Counted from the stretch's first letter, positions 18,103 to 28,656 are shown. The stretch is 64,000 nt of DNA from Pseudoscardovia suis (GCF_002797875.1 NZ_PGFC01000003.1:124001-188000), one strand, 5' to 3'. The notes: generated by a model not told the origin, from the sequence alone. Numbers and translations are program-made.

Positions 18103-18819
18103 TCAGCTTACCGCGTCGCCCGGCTGGGCATTCCCTGCGGGAATCCGCACACCTGCCCGAACGAGAGTGCTGCGCAACACGCCATGGTCACCGCCGAAGC
18201 GGATGGCACGCATGCCCACTGAATTGGCGGCAGCCACATTCGCCGGCTTGTCATCGACGAACACCGCATGGTCGCGGTCGATTCCGAACCTGTCAATGGC
18301 CAGTTCGTAAATCGCCGTGTCAGGCTTGCGCACGCCTTCGAAACCGGAGACCACATACCCGTTGAGCAGGTCGAAGACCGGGAACATCGGACGAGTGATC
18401 TCGAAATCATCTTTCGCCCAGTTGCTCAGACCCCACGTGCCGATGCCGGCATCGGAAAGATCCTGCACCAATTTGCGGGCGCCCGGCACACATCCGACAA
18501 GGGAATCCATGAAATTGCGCGAATAATACGCGTACATGCTCGCCCATTGGTCGCCATGCGTGCGGCGCATGTATTCGTATGCTTCCTCGATCGTGGCACC
18601 GCCGTCACGCATGTCGCACACGTCGCTGAAGCCGGATGTCGCGTTGTCAAGAAAACGGTCGATGGCCGCATTGTCGTATCGGCTGCAGAGCACGGCGCGC
18701 GGATCCCAGATGGTGAGAACTTCACCGAAATCGAACACCACATCGGTGATGGGCTCGCCTTGCGCCTTGGCTGCCGCACCTTCGGCACACACCGCATAGT
18801 CATCAACATGGCAAGTCAT
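18103..18819 (-). CDS. HAD-superfamily hydrolase (subfamily IA)
   Basis: A 238-residue cytosolic phosphatase-like protein. Motif I is VFDFGEVL (about residues 27-34): the nucleophile Asp is present, and the usual second Asp is replaced by Gly, a pattern known in the DFGGV-type HAD branch. Motif II LSNW, motif III lysine in RKPD, and motif IV VFVDDKPANV are intact. The start at 18819 follows AAGGAG at six bases; an in-frame ATG at 18825 sits too close to that site. The substrate is unknown. It lies between fmt and priA on the same strand. Confidence 0.8.
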   Translation of the reverse strand: MTCHVDDYAVCAEGAAAKAQGEPITDVVFDFGEVLTIWDPRAVLCSRYDNAAIDRFLDNATSGFSDVCDMRDGGATIEEAYEYMRRTHGDQWASMYAYYSRNFMDSLVGCVPGARKLVQDLSDAGIGTWGLSNWAKDDFEITRPMFPVFDLLNGYVVSGFEGVRKPDTAIYELAIDRFGIDRDHAVFVDDKPANVAAANSVGMRAIRFGGDHGVLRSTLVRAGVRIPAGNAQPGDAVS

Positions 18820-18961
18820 CGGCATCTCCTTGGATGTGTTGTGCACTGTTCCAGGACTTGGAAACGCGGGAATCCGTCTGCAAAATGCATGGAAAGGAGC
18901 CTGCAGGGAATCCTTTGCAGGGAATGCCATTGCGAAAGGAATGCCGTTGCCTAGGATGTGC

Positions 18962-21403
18962 CTATGCGAAGTCCTTGGGATACATCTGGAACCGCAATTC
19001 CAAAGGATACCCCATTGCCGCTTGCTTCGCCGCCGCCTTGTGCAAACGTTCGGCGAGCTCATCGGCACGGCTGTTGGGCACTCGCACCACCGCCCGCACG
19101 CGATCGTCCATTCCTTCAAAGGTCCGTTCCGTCACTGTTTTCGGCGGAGGCATCGGAATCGGCCCCAGCACGGATGGCATGGGACCCAGGAAGAACTGCT
19201 GCAACGCCTGTGCCGCATCCGCCTGTGCTGACGCTGCAACAACCGCACCCGCTGCATCCGCGGTTCCTTTTGGCATCTGGGTTGCAGTGCCCGTGCCCTC
19301 AGGGGCTCTCTCAAGGGTTCCCTTAGACTCCCCTTCGAAAAACACCGCATCGATCGAAGGCGGGATGGCGGGCGGTTCGATGGTGGAGATGTCTCCGTCA
19401 AGGGCGCCGATCTGACGCAGGACGGCCTGCACGACCTTGCGGTTGCCCCACACATCCGCCGCGGTTATCGCAGGCGGGAAACACGCCTGGGTGCGTTCCA
19501 CGATTTCTTCGCGTCCTAGGATCCTCGGATCCCAGCGTTCCATGGATTCCCACACACCGGGAAAAGCGTCGCCCAAGAGCACCACCCTGCCGCCATCGGA
19601 ATCGGGCACCGTCAAAGAAGCGGCATGCATCCACGCGACAAGTGTGTCGATGCGCGCATCAATGCCTTGTTTGAAACGGCTCTGCCATGCATCCAGCAAT
19701 GCCACCGCAGCGTAATCACCCCCTTGCACGAATGGTTCGCACCATGGTGTGGCGACGACAAGCCTAGGCGCGGCATCGACACGCGCGACGATTCCTTGCA
19801 CCTGAGTTGAGACCGCGATCGGCACATTGCCGAACAATCCGGCAAGTTCCTCCACTGTCGTCAGGGCCCCCACTCGCATGCCCCGCACATGGCTATCGCC
19901 GCATTCGGAACACACCCAGTCGCCGGCCGGGGAACCACACCAATCACACACCAAGCGTTCGCGGTCCATTGTGTCGCGCACCAACGGGCCCCGGCAGCGC
20001 GCGCAGCGAGCGCGGGCGTGGCATTGTCTGCACACCAGCGCATCCATCGGAGCGTCGCTCGGCAGTGACAGCAGCACGGGACCGCGTTCCAAGGCGTTGG
20101 AAAGCATCGTCACGGCGGTCGAGGGGATGCGGGAACCGGCAGTCGCATCGAGCAGGCTGTCCAGTTTCTCTCGATCCAGACGCACCATGCGCGGCAGCAA
20201 CTCATCTATCGCCTCATCGGTGCCATGCACCCGTGCCGCACCGTGGTCGGCGTCCCATTGGGACTGTGCGCTGCGACAATGCCCTGCAACGATCAGCACA
20301 CCATGATGCGCACCCGCACGCACTTCCAGCACCCCTCGAGCATTCGCATACGGCATGAATCCATCAGCATTCTGATACACCATGTCGTCCACGATCACGA
20401 ACAGCGCGTTCTCCCCGACAGGGGCATACATGACGGCACGCGTGCCTATGGCGCACTGCACCACGCCCGCCGCCAACGCCTTGTACGCGCGGTATCGCTG
20501 GAGGCCGGGAATCGACCCAAGCAACACCGCGAAATCTCCTTGCCATGTTTCGGCATCACGCGCGGGGTCGCTGTGGGCTTCCGTCGTCTCTGCTGCACAT
20601 GGCGCGAAACGGCGCAGCCCCCATGAATTCATGACCCCCGCCAGCTGGGCCACGTGACGTTCATCAGGCAATACCACGACCACCGGCCGCCCCGCCATGA
20701 GGGCATGCAGGACGGTCCACGCCATGTCCTGCGCCCACGTGTCGGCGCCCGGTAGGCTGTCCCAGATGATGCGCGGCGCCTGCGTCGCGCCGTCCCAGCG
20801 CCATCCGGCACTCTCCACGGCCGCTATCGCATCATCGGCACCGGTGTATTGACGACGAATCCTGGCGGTCTGTTCGACATCCGTCTTCGTCAGCCCATCG
20901 CCCCATCGCACACGGCGGCGGATTTTCGCCGGATGGTTGTCGACGGAAGCGACGCGCGGCGGCACCGCCACGCGCAGGATGTTCGGCACGGTGCCGCCGA
21001 AATGCTCGGCAATCAATTCAATGTCGCGGCGCATCGCAGCGTCCAGCAACGCACCGTGCGTCTGGACGGTTTTGATGTATTTGAGCGCACCGGGGTCGAC
21101 GTCGCTGGAATGCCCCCGCTGCCAGACGAATCCATCGAGAAGGCGGGGGCCGAAGGGCACGCGCACGCGAGCGCCCGGCACGGCTTTCTCAGCCATGTCC
21201 TGCGGCACCAGGTAGTCGAAGGTGCGTCCCAGATGCGGCGCCTGTTCATACAGCATCACGTGAGCGATGGGGTCGTGCGACGCCGGTTGCTTACCGGCGC
21301 GCTTTGCAGCCGTGGCGCTGGCACGACGACGCTTTGACGGACCGCGCGGTTCCAGTCCGTCAAGCGTCGGCTGCTCCCATGTGGCTCCCGGGCTATCGCT
21401 CAA
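18962..21403 (-). CDS. priA: Primosomal protein N' (PriA), helicase motifs degenerate
   Basis: The PriA family restarts stalled replication forks. The 813-residue protein keeps the N-terminal DNA 3'-end-binding domain (from about residue 45, [17 protein letters not shown]) and the zinc-binding block ([13 protein letters not shown], then CDWC, CSEC). The helicase Walker A Gly-Ser-Gly-Lys-Thr is absent, and the DEAH position reads VDDMVYQ. Loss of helicase motifs is characteristic of actinobacterial PriA, so this is probably a DNA-binding, loader-type protein. It overlaps metK by four bases. Confidence 0.88.
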   Translation of the reverse strand: MSDSPGATWEQPTLDGLEPRGPSKRRRASATAAKRAGKQPASHDPIAHVMLYEQAPHLGRTFDYLVPQDMAEKAVPGARVRVPFGPRLLDGFVWQRGHSSDVDPGALKYIKTVQTHGALLDAAMRRDIELIAEHFGGTVPNILRVAVPPRVASVDNHPAKIRRRVRWGDGLTKTDVEQTARIRRQYTGADDAIAAVESAGWRWDGATQAPRIIWDSLPGADTWAQDMAWTVLHALMAGRPVVVVLPDERHVAQLAGVMNSWGLRRFAPCAAETTEAHSDPARDAETWQGDFAVLLGSIPGLQRYRAYKALAAGVVQCAIGTRAVMYAPVGENALFVIVDDMVYQNADGFMPYANARGVLEVRAGAHHGVLIVAGHCRSAQSQWDADHGAARVHGTDEAIDELLPRMVRLDREKLDSLLDATAGSRIPSTAVTMLSNALERGPVLLSLPSDAPMDALVCRQCHARARCARCRGPLVRDTMDRERLVCDWCGSPAGDWVCSECGDSHVRGMRVGALTTVEELAGLFGNVPIAVSTQVQGIVARVDAAPRLVVATPWCEPFVQGGDYAAVALLDAWQSRFKQGIDARIDTLVAWMHAASLTVPDSDGGRVVLLGDAFPGVWESMERWDPRILGREEIVERTQACFPPAITAADVWGNRKVVQAVLRQIGALDGDISTIEPPAIPPSIDAVFFEGESKGTLERAPEGTGTATQMPKGTADAAGAVVAASAQADAAQALQQFFLGPMPSVLGPIPMPPPKTVTERTFEGMDDRVRAVVRVPNSRADELAERLHKAAAKQAAMGYPLELRFQMYPKDFA

Positions 21404-22614
21404 GCTTGCGGAGCCGCCTTGAGCGCCGCGTCACGCAAAGCCTGAGCGCGGTCGGTGCTCTCCCAGGGGAATTTCACATCCGTGCGGCCGAAATGGCCGT
21501 ATGCGGCTGTCTTTGAGTAAATCGGACGCAGCAGGTCGAGTTCGTCGATGATGGCGGCGGGACGCAGGTCGAACACCTCGCGCACCGCCTTCTCGATCTG
21601 GTCGCGAGTCACGCCATCGCATTCGGTGCCGTAGGTGTCAACATTCACCGCCACGGGGTCTGCGACGCCGATTGCATACGCCACCTGCACCTCTGCCCTG
21701 CGCGCAAGATGCGCGGCGACGATGTTCTTGGCAACCCAACGCGCCGCATAGGCTGCGGAACGATCCACCTTGCTCGGATCCTTGCCCGAGAATGCGCCGC
21801 CACCGTGGTGTGCAGCACCGCCATAGGTATCGACGATGATCTTGCGACCGGTCAGGCCGGAATCCGCCGCAGGACCGCCCAGCACGAACGAACCTGTGGG
21901 ATTGACAAGCATGCGGTATCCGGTGTGACGCACCTTGGTGCCGCAGATTTCGTCAAGCACAGGGTCGATCACTTCGTCGCGCAACTGGTCGCGCAGCCAG
22001 TCTTGGCGCACTTCCGGATCATGCTGGGTGGAGACGACCACAGTCTCGATGTCCCGGGGATTCCCCTCATCGTCGTAGGCGACGGTCACCTGTGTCTTGC
22101 CATCGGGGCGCAGATGCGGGACAATGCCGTCCTTGCGCACCTTCGCCAAACGCTGCGCCATGCGATGCGCCAGAGTGATGGGCAACGGCATGAGTACATC
22201 CGTCTCGTCGCACGCATAGCCGAACATGACGCCTTGGTCTCCGGCGCCCTGAGTTTCATAGCGTTCTTCATCAGAATGCGCTTCACGGCTCACGCCTTGG
22301 TTGATCTCGGCGGACTGCCCAGTAAGGGAGACAAGCACGCCGCAGGAATCGGCATCCAGCCCAATCGCGGAGCTTGTATAGCCGATGCGGTGAAGCACCG
22401 TGCGCACCGTGGCAGGAATGTCCACGTAGCCGTTGCTGGTCACTTCGCCGAACACCATGAACGCACCCACCGTGGCACAGGTCTCCACCGCCACATGGGA
22501 ATGGGGATCCTGGGCAAGCAGCTGGTCAAGCACGGCATCGGAAATCTGATCGCAGATCTTGTCCGGATGCCCTTCTGTCACTGATTCCGCTGTTACGAGA
22601 TGCGGTTCGGTCAT
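21400..22614 (-). CDS. metK: S-adenosylmethionine synthetase
   Basis: This tetrameric enzyme makes SAM from methionine and ATP. The 404-residue protein has [17 protein letters not shown] at the N-terminus, [12 protein letters not shown] near residue 120 and [19 protein letters not shown] near 270, the two family signatures. The ribosome-binding site AAAGGAGACACC precedes the ATG. It is co-transcribed with priA by overlap. No SAM-riboswitch-like core was seen upstream. Confidence 0.97.
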   Translation of the reverse strand: MTEPHLVTAESVTEGHPDKICDQISDAVLDQLLAQDPHSHVAVETCATVGAFMVFGEVTSNGYVDIPATVRTVLHRIGYTSSAIGLDADSCGVLVSLTGQSAEINQGVSREAHSDEERYETQGAGDQGVMFGYACDETDVLMPLPITLAHRMAQRLAKVRKDGIVPHLRPDGKTQVTVAYDDEGNPRDIETVVVSTQHDPEVRQDWLRDQLRDEVIDPVLDEICGTKVRHTGYRMLVNPTGSFVLGGPAADSGLTGRKIIVDTYGGAAHHGGGAFSGKDPSKVDRSAAYAARWVAKNIVAAHLARRAEVQVAYAIGVADPVAVNVDTYGTECDGVTRDQIEKAVREVFDLRPAAIIDELDLLRPIYSKTAAYGHFGRTDVKFPWESTDRAQALRDAALKAAPQA

Positions 22615-23186
22615 GGTGTCTCCTTTACAGCCTATTGCGGCAAACTTGATGATGTAAGGATTCGACGGTTTGAGCCCGCCACAGAATGCGACAGGTCCCT
22701 ATCCATCTCCCCCATCATAAACGCGACCTCGCCGCGACGCGACCCCGCCGCGTCACAAACGCGCGCCGTGCGACCAACGCCCAAGCGTTGCCCAAGCATT
22801 GCTCGGGCGCTGCCTGCACACCGCTTGGCCACCACGACTGCCCCATGTGCAAAACGCGCCATATGCAAAACGCGCCATATGCAAATGGTGGGTGCCCGCT
22901 GGTCTTCACCAGCAGACACCCACCATCGCAACGTTTCTCATTCAACGCCTGGGATGATGCCCATGCAACGCTGTGCGAAGCATTGTGCGAACAGCATGGC
23001 GCCACACACACCATCCCGTTACATTAAACGTTCGGTGCATGTGCCTTATCCGGCATCTTTCGTCCCGGCTGTGTTGTTCCCGTCAACGTTCCTGTCTGTG
23101 TTCCCGCCAGTGTTCCCACCAGCGTTCCCGTCATCCGTTACACGCAGCGGGCGGATGCCGAGGGCACATGGCCGAGATACGCTGAA
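22615..23186. other. Intergenic between rpoZ and metK
   Basis: No gene seen. Features are a duplicated CAAAACGCGCCATATG (22854-22881 region), a long hairpin (separate entry), and a short repeat of GTGTTCCCGCCA-like units (about 23098-23130). In many actinobacteria coaBC lies between rpoZ and metK; no trace of it is present. Confidence 0.5.
22886..22925 (-). terminator. Long hairpin after rpoZ, likely terminator
   Basis: The outer stem TGGTGGGTG/CACCCACCA encloses an inner GCTGGT/ACCAGC with a CTTC loop. Read on the minus strand it is followed only by TTT, so termination may be weak. It sits between rpoZ and metK. Confidence 0.55.
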
Positions 23187-23474
23187 TCAGTTGCCTTCGT
23201 TGGCGTCGTCCTCGCCCAGGGTCTCCTCGAGCAGGCCGTCGTTGATCTCACGGAACGCGATGGACAGCGGCTTCTCGTTGTTCTTGTATTCCACCAGCGG
23301 ACCCACGTTCTGCAACAGGCCCTCGTTGAGCTGGGTGAAGTAGGAGTTGATCTGACGAGCGCGCTTGGCGGCGAAGATGGCCAGTGCGTACTTGTTGTGG
23401 TTGGTGCGCTTCATCAGGTCGTCGATAGGCGGATCTGCGAGGCCCTTCGGTTCAGGGCTGGTACCCAATGCCAT
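23187..23474 (-). CDS. rpoZ: RNA polymerase omega subunit
   Basis: A 95-residue subunit that helps assemble RNA polymerase by binding beta-prime. It starts [20 protein letters not shown] and contains the [17 protein letters not shown] helix typical of omega. The frame is open to 23693, but the extension does not look like omega, and GGAG lies upstream of the ATG at 23474. A TATAAT -10 box (23580-23585, minus strand) lies about 105 bases upstream. Confidence 0.93.
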   Translation of the reverse strand: MALGTSPEPKGLADPPIDDLMKRTNHNKYALAIFAAKRARQINSYFTQLNEGLLQNVGPLVEYKNNEKPLSIAFREINDGLLEETLGEDDANEGN

Positions 23475-24186
23475 GTGATGTGCTCCAAACTCCGTAAATG
23501 GATATGAAAATCTTCGTTCCTCAACCGGCGCAGGCATAAAGCACACGCAATTCCGCCGGCTGATTGCATACAGAGTCACATTATAACCACATTCCAAGCT
23601 AGTTACCACTACGGCGCGCCTGCTCATCCACGGCGCGCGGCACGCCCTTTCAACGAACACCCGCTGTCCCAAGAACGTCACGCCCGCCCACATATCACTA
23701 TGCTCGCATGTCGCCTTGTGAACCCATCTATATTCCGCAGAAGAACATTACATTCCCCATCACCACTGTCTCTGCATCCTTCTGCCCTTGTCAGTGCTCT
23801 ACTGCAATCCCTGTTTTGTCCGCACCTGCGAAATCATGGGATCTATAAGAAAGCCTGGAGAGACGCGCCTGAAGCGCACAAAATCCGCGCCGCCCGCGTA
23901 CATGATGTGAGGCGTACACGATGCACGCCATGCACGCGCACACCATGCACGCGCACGCGGACACAGATAAAGAAGCGCTGGACCGTCGGCGACATCACCC
24001 GCCGCAGCGCCTGGTTTGCCGACCAGATCCTCAAGATCTACGCATTGCAATAATGCTGCGCCCGCCGAGCGTTCGGCACACGGACCCGCAACGCTCGGCG
24101 CACACTGCCCAGCATGTTCGGCGCACACGCGTTCGGTATGCGACATACCCGCGCACAAGTCCGCACGCGCGCGATAGTGTGGGGGC
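23475..24186. other. Divergent intergenic region, rpoZ/ilvD
   Basis: On the ilvD side there is a perfect 11-bp hairpin CGCCGAGCGTT/AACGCTCGGCG (24063-24100) and a 6-bp hairpin GGTATG-CGA-CATACC (24135-24149). GATAGT (24173-24178) lies eight bases before the ilvD ATG, a spacing that would give a leaderless or nearly leaderless transcript. No leader peptide rich in branched-chain amino acids was found. The TATAAT at 23580-23585 (minus strand) probably drives rpoZ. Confidence 0.4.
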
Positions 24187-26043
24187 ATGAAAATGAGATC
24201 TGCAACAGTCATCAATAACGATCGCATGTTCGCAGGCGCCCGCGCCCTTTACCGCGCTGCAGGCGTGAGCGACAAGGATTTCGGCAAGCCCATCGTGGCA
24301 ATCGCCAATTCCTTCTCCGAATTCCTCCCCGGCCACGTGCATCTGCAGAAGGTCGGCCGTCTTGTCTCCGAAGCCGTCAAGCAGGCAGGCGGCATCCCGC
24401 GTGAGTTCAACACGATCGCCGTCGACGACGGCATCGCCATGGGCCACACCGGCATGCTCTACTCACTGCCCAGCCGCGATATCATCGCCGACGCAGTCGA
24501 GTACTCCGTCAACGCGCATTGCGCCGACGCCCTTATCTGCATCTCCAACTGCGACAAGGTCACGCCGGGCATGCTCATGGCGGCTCTGCGCCTCAACATC
24601 CCCACGATCTTCGTCTCCGGCGGCCCGATGGAAGCCGGCTACACCGTCGTCAACGGCAAGAAGGAACGCACGGACCTCATCTCCGTTATGTCCGCCTCCG
24701 CCGACAACAACATCTCCGACGAGGAGCTCGTCAACTTCGAGCGCACCGCATGCCCGACCTGCGGTTCCTGCGCCGGCATGTTCACCGCCAATTCCATGAA
24801 CTGCCTCACCGAAGCCCTCGGCCTCGCGCTGCCGGGCAATGGCACGACGCTTGCCTCCCACTCCTACCGCAAGGAACTGTTCGAGAAAGCCGGCAAGCTT
24901 ATCGTCGATCTGGCGAACCGCTACTATCTTCAGGACGACGATTCCGTGTTGCCGCGTTCCATCGCCACGAAGCATGCGTTCGAAAACGCCATGACGATGG
25001 ATGTGGCAATGGGCGGCTCCACCAACACCGTGCTGCACATCCTCGCTTGCGCGCAGAGCGCCGACGTGGACTTCACGCTCGATGACATCGAGCGCATCTC
25101 GCACACCGTGCCCTGCATCTGCAAGGCCGCTCCTTCCGGCAAGTGGGAGATTTCCGATGTGCATCGCGCCGGCGGCATCAGCCGTATACTTGGCGAGCTC
25201 GACCGCGCCGGCAAGCTGCACCAAGACGTGCATTCTGTCGATTACCCCAGCCTCGAAGCCAAGCTCAACGATTGGGATATCCGCCGCGACACGTGCACTG
25301 ACGAAGCCAAGCGTCTGTTCCATGCAGCGCCCGGCGGCATCATCTCCCCTGAACCGTGGACGCACACCACGCTGTTCGATACCCTCGACACCGATCCCGT
25401 CAACGGCGCGGTGCATGACATCGATCATCCGGAGATCGAAGAAGGCGGCCTCGCCATTCTTCACGGCAATCTTGCCCCCAACGGCTGCGTCGTCAAGACC
25501 GCGGGCGTCGACAAGTCCATCTGGCATTTCAAGGGCAAGGCATTCGTCGTGGACTCCCAGGAGCAGGCCTGCAAGGCCATTCTCTCTGACGAGCTCAAGC
25601 CCGGCGATGCGCTAATCATCCGCTATGAAGGCCCCAAGGGCGGCCCGGGCATGCAGGAAATGCTGTATCCGACCGCATTCGTCAAGGGCAAGGGCATCGG
25701 CAAGAAGGTCGCTCTCATCACCGATGGCCGTTACTCCGGCGGTTCGTCCGGTCTGTCCATCGGCCACGTGGCTCCTGAAGCCGCTGCAGGCGGCCCAATC
25801 GCCCTCATCGAGAACGGCGACGAGATCGAGATCAACATCCCTGAGCGCACGATCAGCGTGAACGTGCCCGACGATGTGCTCGCCGCCCGCCGCAAGAAGA
25901 TCGAGGAAGGCGAAGGCTACCGTCCGCACCGCGATCGCAAGGTGTCGTTGGCCCTCAAGGCTTACGCCGCTTTCGCACGCTCCGCCGACAAGGGCGCCAC
26001 CCGCGACCCCGACCTCATCAACAAGCTCGCCAACCTCGACTAA
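24187..26043 (+). CDS. ilvD: Dihydroxy-acid dehydratase
   Basis: This iron-sulphur enzyme dehydrates dihydroxy acids to 2-keto acids in valine, isoleucine and leucine synthesis. The 618-residue protein has the cluster cysteines in [12 protein letters not shown] (about residue 118) and [18 protein letters not shown] (about 190), and the C-terminal [19 protein letters not shown] motif. The start could be the first ATG or the third codon, also ATG. It is a single plus-strand gene inserted between the minus-strand genes rpoZ and gmk, which are usually adjacent in actinobacteria. Confidence 0.96.
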   Translation: MKMRSATVINNDRMFAGARALYRAAGVSDKDFGKPIVAIANSFSEFLPGHVHLQKVGRLVSEAVKQAGGIPREFNTIAVDDGIAMGHTGMLYSLPSRDIIADAVEYSVNAHCADALICISNCDKVTPGMLMAALRLNIPTIFVSGGPMEAGYTVVNGKKERTDLISVMSASADNNISDEELVNFERTACPTCGSCAGMFTANSMNCLTEALGLALPGNGTTLASHSYRKELFEKAGKLIVDLANRYYLQDDDSVLPRSIATKHAFENAMTMDVAMGGSTNTVLHILACAQSADVDFTLDDIERISHTVPCICKAAPSGKWEISDVHRAGGISRILGELDRAGKLHQDVHSVDYPSLEAKLNDWDIRRDTCTDEAKRLFHAAPGGIISPEPWTHTTLFDTLDTDPVNGAVHDIDHPEIEEGGLAILHGNLAPNGCVVKTAGVDKSIWHFKGKAFVVDSQEQACKAILSDELKPGDALIIRYEGPKGGPGMQEMLYPTAFVKGKGIGKKVALITDGRYSGGSSGLSIGHVAPEAAAGGPIALIENGDEIEINIPERTISVNVPDDVLAARRKKIEEGEGYRPHRDRKVSLALKAYAAFARSADKGATRDPDLINKLANLD

Positions 26044-26057
26044 GGCAGGCGATGCGC

Positions 26058-26223
26058 GTGTGGAATTTCACTCGGTGATATTCCACACAACAAATCTCAT
26101 GTGAAGCCGATTGGGGCCCGCCCGGACAATCCGGACGGGCCCCAATCATGTGCATGCGCCTTGCAAAATGGCTCGCCTTGCATAGAAGTGAGGTCTTGGA
26201 CGCTTGGGTATCCAAGACCTCAC
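26058..26223. terminator. Three consecutive hairpins between convergent ilvD and gmk
   Basis: Stem 1: GTGTGGAAT/ATTCCACAC (26058-26088) with an inner TCAC/GTGA. Stem 2: ATTGGGGCCCG/CGGGCCCCAAT (26110-26147) continuing inward after one mismatch as CCGGA/TCCGG. Stem 3: GTGAGGTCTTGGA/TCCAAGACCTCAC (26188-26223), 13 bp perfect. None has a good T-tract, but together they should separate the two convergent transcripts. Confidence 0.65.
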
Positions 26224-26292
26224 ATGGGTTTCATCGGCTCATATCAATGCACGTGATCAATGTGCCTGATCAATTTACCTGGGCTGGGCCGT

Positions 26293-26374
26293 AAACCTAG
26301 ACTTCTGGCTGACCTAGGTTTCCAGCTGGGATTCCATGGCATGGGATTCCAGCTGACCTGAGATTCCAGCTGAC
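26293..26374. repeat. Short repeats next to the gmk stop
   Basis: AAACCTAG/CTAGGTTT forms an 8-bp stem (26293-26321). ATTCCAGCTGACCT then recurs twice, with related TTCCAG pieces, up to the gmk stop. Function unknown. Confidence 0.5.
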
Positions 26375-27013
26375 CTAGTCTTCCAGGCCATACTCCTGAG
26401 CGATGACGCCCCACAGTTCGTTGGCAGCGCGATCCACCTCATCATTGACGATCACACGGTCAAATTCGGATTCCGCCGCGATTTCCACGCGTGCGGTCTC
26501 CAGCCTTTTCTCTCTTTGCTCAGCGTTCTCAGTGCCTCGCGATTCCAAGCGTTTCGCCAAGTCATCGAACGTAGGCGGCGCAAGGAACACATACATGACG
26601 TCGAGCCCCAGCTCCTTGGCGCGTTGCTTGACGCGGCGAGCGCCTTGCAAATCGATTTCCACCAAGGTGGGGATGCCAGCGTTCATGTGGTCAAGCAGTG
26701 GCTGGATGGGCGTGCCATAATGCGCCATGCCATGCACAACAGCGGTCTCGAGGAATTCCCCATTACGCTCCATCTGCTCGAACTTGTCGGTGGTGACGAA
26801 GTGATAATCCACGCCATCCACCTCACCGGGGCGTTTGTCACGTGTCGTGGCGGAAATCGACACCCAAATGCCGGGATGGTCATGCAGCAGCTTGTGCTCC
26901 ACTGTTCCCTTCCCCACGGCGGTAGGCCCCGAGAACACGATCAACCTACGGGTCGGCTTGGTCGACTGATCAGCATTGTCGTTATTTGTGCTGTTTTGCA
27001 CTTGGTCGCTCAT
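26375..27013 (-). CDS. gmk: Guanylate kinase
   Basis: It phosphorylates GMP to GDP. The 212-residue protein has the P-loop FSGPTAVGKGTV near residues 27-38, the GMP-binding SATTRDKRPGEVDGVDYHF and the lid-region sequence typical of Gmk. The start at 27013 lies about 12 bases after GGGAGGAAC; a longer in-frame start at 27127 would overlap the pyrF-like gene and is not supported. The first 20 residues are Asn/Gln/Asp-rich and not conserved. In mycobacteria mihF lies directly upstream; here the 110 bases upstream contain no such gene. Confidence 0.95.
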   Translation of the reverse strand: MSDQVQNSTNNDNADQSTKPTRRLIVFSGPTAVGKGTVEHKLLHDHPGIWVSISATTRDKRPGEVDGVDYHFVTTDKFEQMERNGEFLETAVVHGMAHYGTPIQPLLDHMNAGIPTLVEIDLQGARRVKQRAKELGLDVMYVFLAPPTFDDLAKRLESRGTENAEQREKRLETARVEIAAESEFDRVIVNDEVDRAANELWGVIAQEYGLED

Positions 27014-27123
27014 GCGCGAATCTGTTCCTCCCACCGGTTTCGGTGCCGGTTGTTGTCGTGGTTCCTTTGATGGAGTGGTGTTCTTGTGTGTGGAAGTCCT
27101 ATGCAACGGACGCACGTCTGGAC

Positions 27124-28437
27124 TCACTGAGCTTCAGAAGCGTGTGCACCATTATTGGCATTATCGGCTTGCTGCGCACCTGCCTGCGTCTCAGCATTCG
27201 CTTCTGCCGGTGCGTTCTGTGCGTCAGTGTGAGCTTCTGCCGAGGCGTCCACTCCAGCCTCCGCCTGGGAATCCTCCGCTTCCGCCTCATCGAGTTCATC
27301 ATCAGCGGCCTGGCCTACGGATTCTTCAGCGTCGGCGAGTTCCTCCACGTCGTCGGCAGCGATGACCGCGTCACCAGGCACCGCAATAGCATCCGCGGCA
27401 TGAACGATCCCAGCGCCAACGCTTGGGACGGCGCTCGCATCATTCCCCGTCTGTGTCGTTCCCTGCGCATGAGCCACAGCCGGCGCAGCGACAGAGAAGG
27501 AGTCGCTGTCCTGAGTGGGGTGCGGAGCATGCTGAGCCACGTCCATTGCGCGACGCACCTCATCGCCGATGGCGGTCACGGCTTTGCTCAGTTCATCGAT
27601 GTCAGGGCCATGCGCGGCGATGGACCGGGCGACAGTCACGAGCACGTTGCCATGCGTGCCAGCAAACACGGTCTTGAGATCATCGTCGGTCGCCCCCTGC
27701 CATCCATAGCCTGGCGAAAGAATCGGTCCGGTGAACTTGGCAGGGTCCACGCCGCCTTCCTTCATCCACTTGCCGATGGATGCGCCGATGATAAGTCCCA
27801 CGGAGCCCATGGAGTCGGGGAATTCCGCATTGTATTTCTGCGCATCCTGCGCAATGCCGTACGCCACCGTTTGCCCGGCGTACTCCCCTGCCTGGCGAAT
27901 GGCGGATTGCAAATGTGCACCTTCGGGGTTCGGTGTCAGCGACGCCACGAACACACCGCAACCGTTGTTGAGGGCATCGTTGACCAAACCGTCGAGCGAA
28001 TGGAAACCGTAATACGGCAGCAGCGTGATGGCGTCCGTGTACAACGGCCCGTCCGGCTTCAGATAAGCGTCGGCGATGGATGACAGGGTCGTGGGAAGAC
28101 CGCCGCGCAAGCAGTCGACGATGGTGATCAGCTCCATCTGCCGGGCTGCATACAATGCGCGTTCCAACGCCGCATAGCCTTTGGAACCATAGCGTTCAAA
28201 CATGGGCATCTGGAACTTGACTGCAGCCGCCCTTCCTTGTGCGCCTTGCAACATGCGCATGGAAAACAGCTCCGCCCCTTCGGCGTCGATGTTATAGCCC
28301 CAGTCGTGCAGATTCTTGCGATGCGGATCGATTCCCACGCACAGCGGTCCATGCTCGCGCATGGCGGCGGCAAGCCTCAGTCCAAATTCCTGGCGCGGCG
28401 AACCGCTGGTGGGCACGGCGGAATTATCAAAGCTCAT
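27124..28437 (-). CDS. PyrF-like protein lacking the catalytic Lys/Asp, with acidic Ala-rich tail
   Basis: Residues 1 to about 305 align in layout with type 2 orotidine 5'-phosphate decarboxylase: LCVGIDPHRKNLHDWG, AAVKFQMPMFERYG with its conserved Lys, SITL/LPYYGF-like region, and ASLTPNPEG. The catalytic D-x-K-x-x-D motif, DAKRGD in active enzymes, reads DCLRGG here; I checked the codons, and both the catalytic Lys and the second Asp are gone. About 130 residues of Ala/Glu/Asp/Gln-rich low-complexity sequence follow. It sits where pyrF stands in the actinobacterial order (beside gmk). It may be a pseudoenzyme with another PyrF elsewhere, or the lineage may use a variant active site. The start at 28437 follows GAAG. 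Confidence 0.75.
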   Translation of the reverse strand: MSFDNSAVPTSGSPRQEFGLRLAAAMREHGPLCVGIDPHRKNLHDWGYNIDAEGAELFSMRMLQGAQGRAAAVKFQMPMFERYGSKGYAALERALYAARQMELITIVDCLRGGLPTTLSSIADAYLKPDGPLYTDAITLLPYYGFHSLDGLVNDALNNGCGVFVASLTPNPEGAHLQSAIRQAGEYAGQTVAYGIAQDAQKYNAEFPDSMGSVGLIIGASIGKWMKEGGVDPAKFTGPILSPGYGWQGATDDDLKTVFAGTHGNVLVTVARSIAAHGPDIDELSKAVTAIGDEVRRAMDVAQHAPHPTQDSDSFSVAAPAVAHAQGTTQTGNDASAVPSVGAGIVHAADAIAVPGDAVIAADDVEELADAEESVGQAADDELDEAEAEDSQAEAGVDASAEAHTDAQNAPAEANAETQAGAQQADNANNGAHASEAQ

Positions 28438-28523
28438 GTCTTCATCGTAGTTCATCAAAGGGCCACACTCACCGACGCAGACCGTCTTGTGGATAAATGA
28501 AACACGCCGGTCACCAAACGTGA

Positions 28524-28529
28524 TACTAT
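28524..28529 (+). promoter_or_regulatory. Candidate -10 box of the ribU transcript
   Basis: TGATACTAT gives an extended -10 (TGn then TACTAT) about 6 bases before the riboswitch begins. No good -35 is visible. Confidence 0.45.
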
Positions 28530-28534
28530 GCACA

Positions 28535-28650
28535 CGTTGTTTCAGGGCGAGGTGAAATTCCTCACTGGCGGTACAGCCCGCGACCTGCGAAAGCAGCCGA
28601 TTCGTTGAAATTACGAAGCCAACGGTAACAGTCCGGATGAAAGAAACGAG
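28535..28650 (+). promoter_or_regulatory. FMN riboswitch (RFN element)
   Basis: The conserved blocks occur in order: AGGGCGAGGTGAAATTCC, CACTGGCGGTA, AGCCCGCGA, and AGTCCGGATGAAAGAAAC. GTTTC (28539-28543) pairs with GAAAC (28643-28647) to close P1. GAGG (28647-28650), the likely ribosome-binding site of ribU, touches the P1 3' strand, and no terminator hairpin lies between P1 and the ATG. Control by blocking translation initiation is therefore likely. FMN binding would shut off riboflavin uptake. Confidence 0.95.
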
Positions 28651-28656
28651 GCTCAT

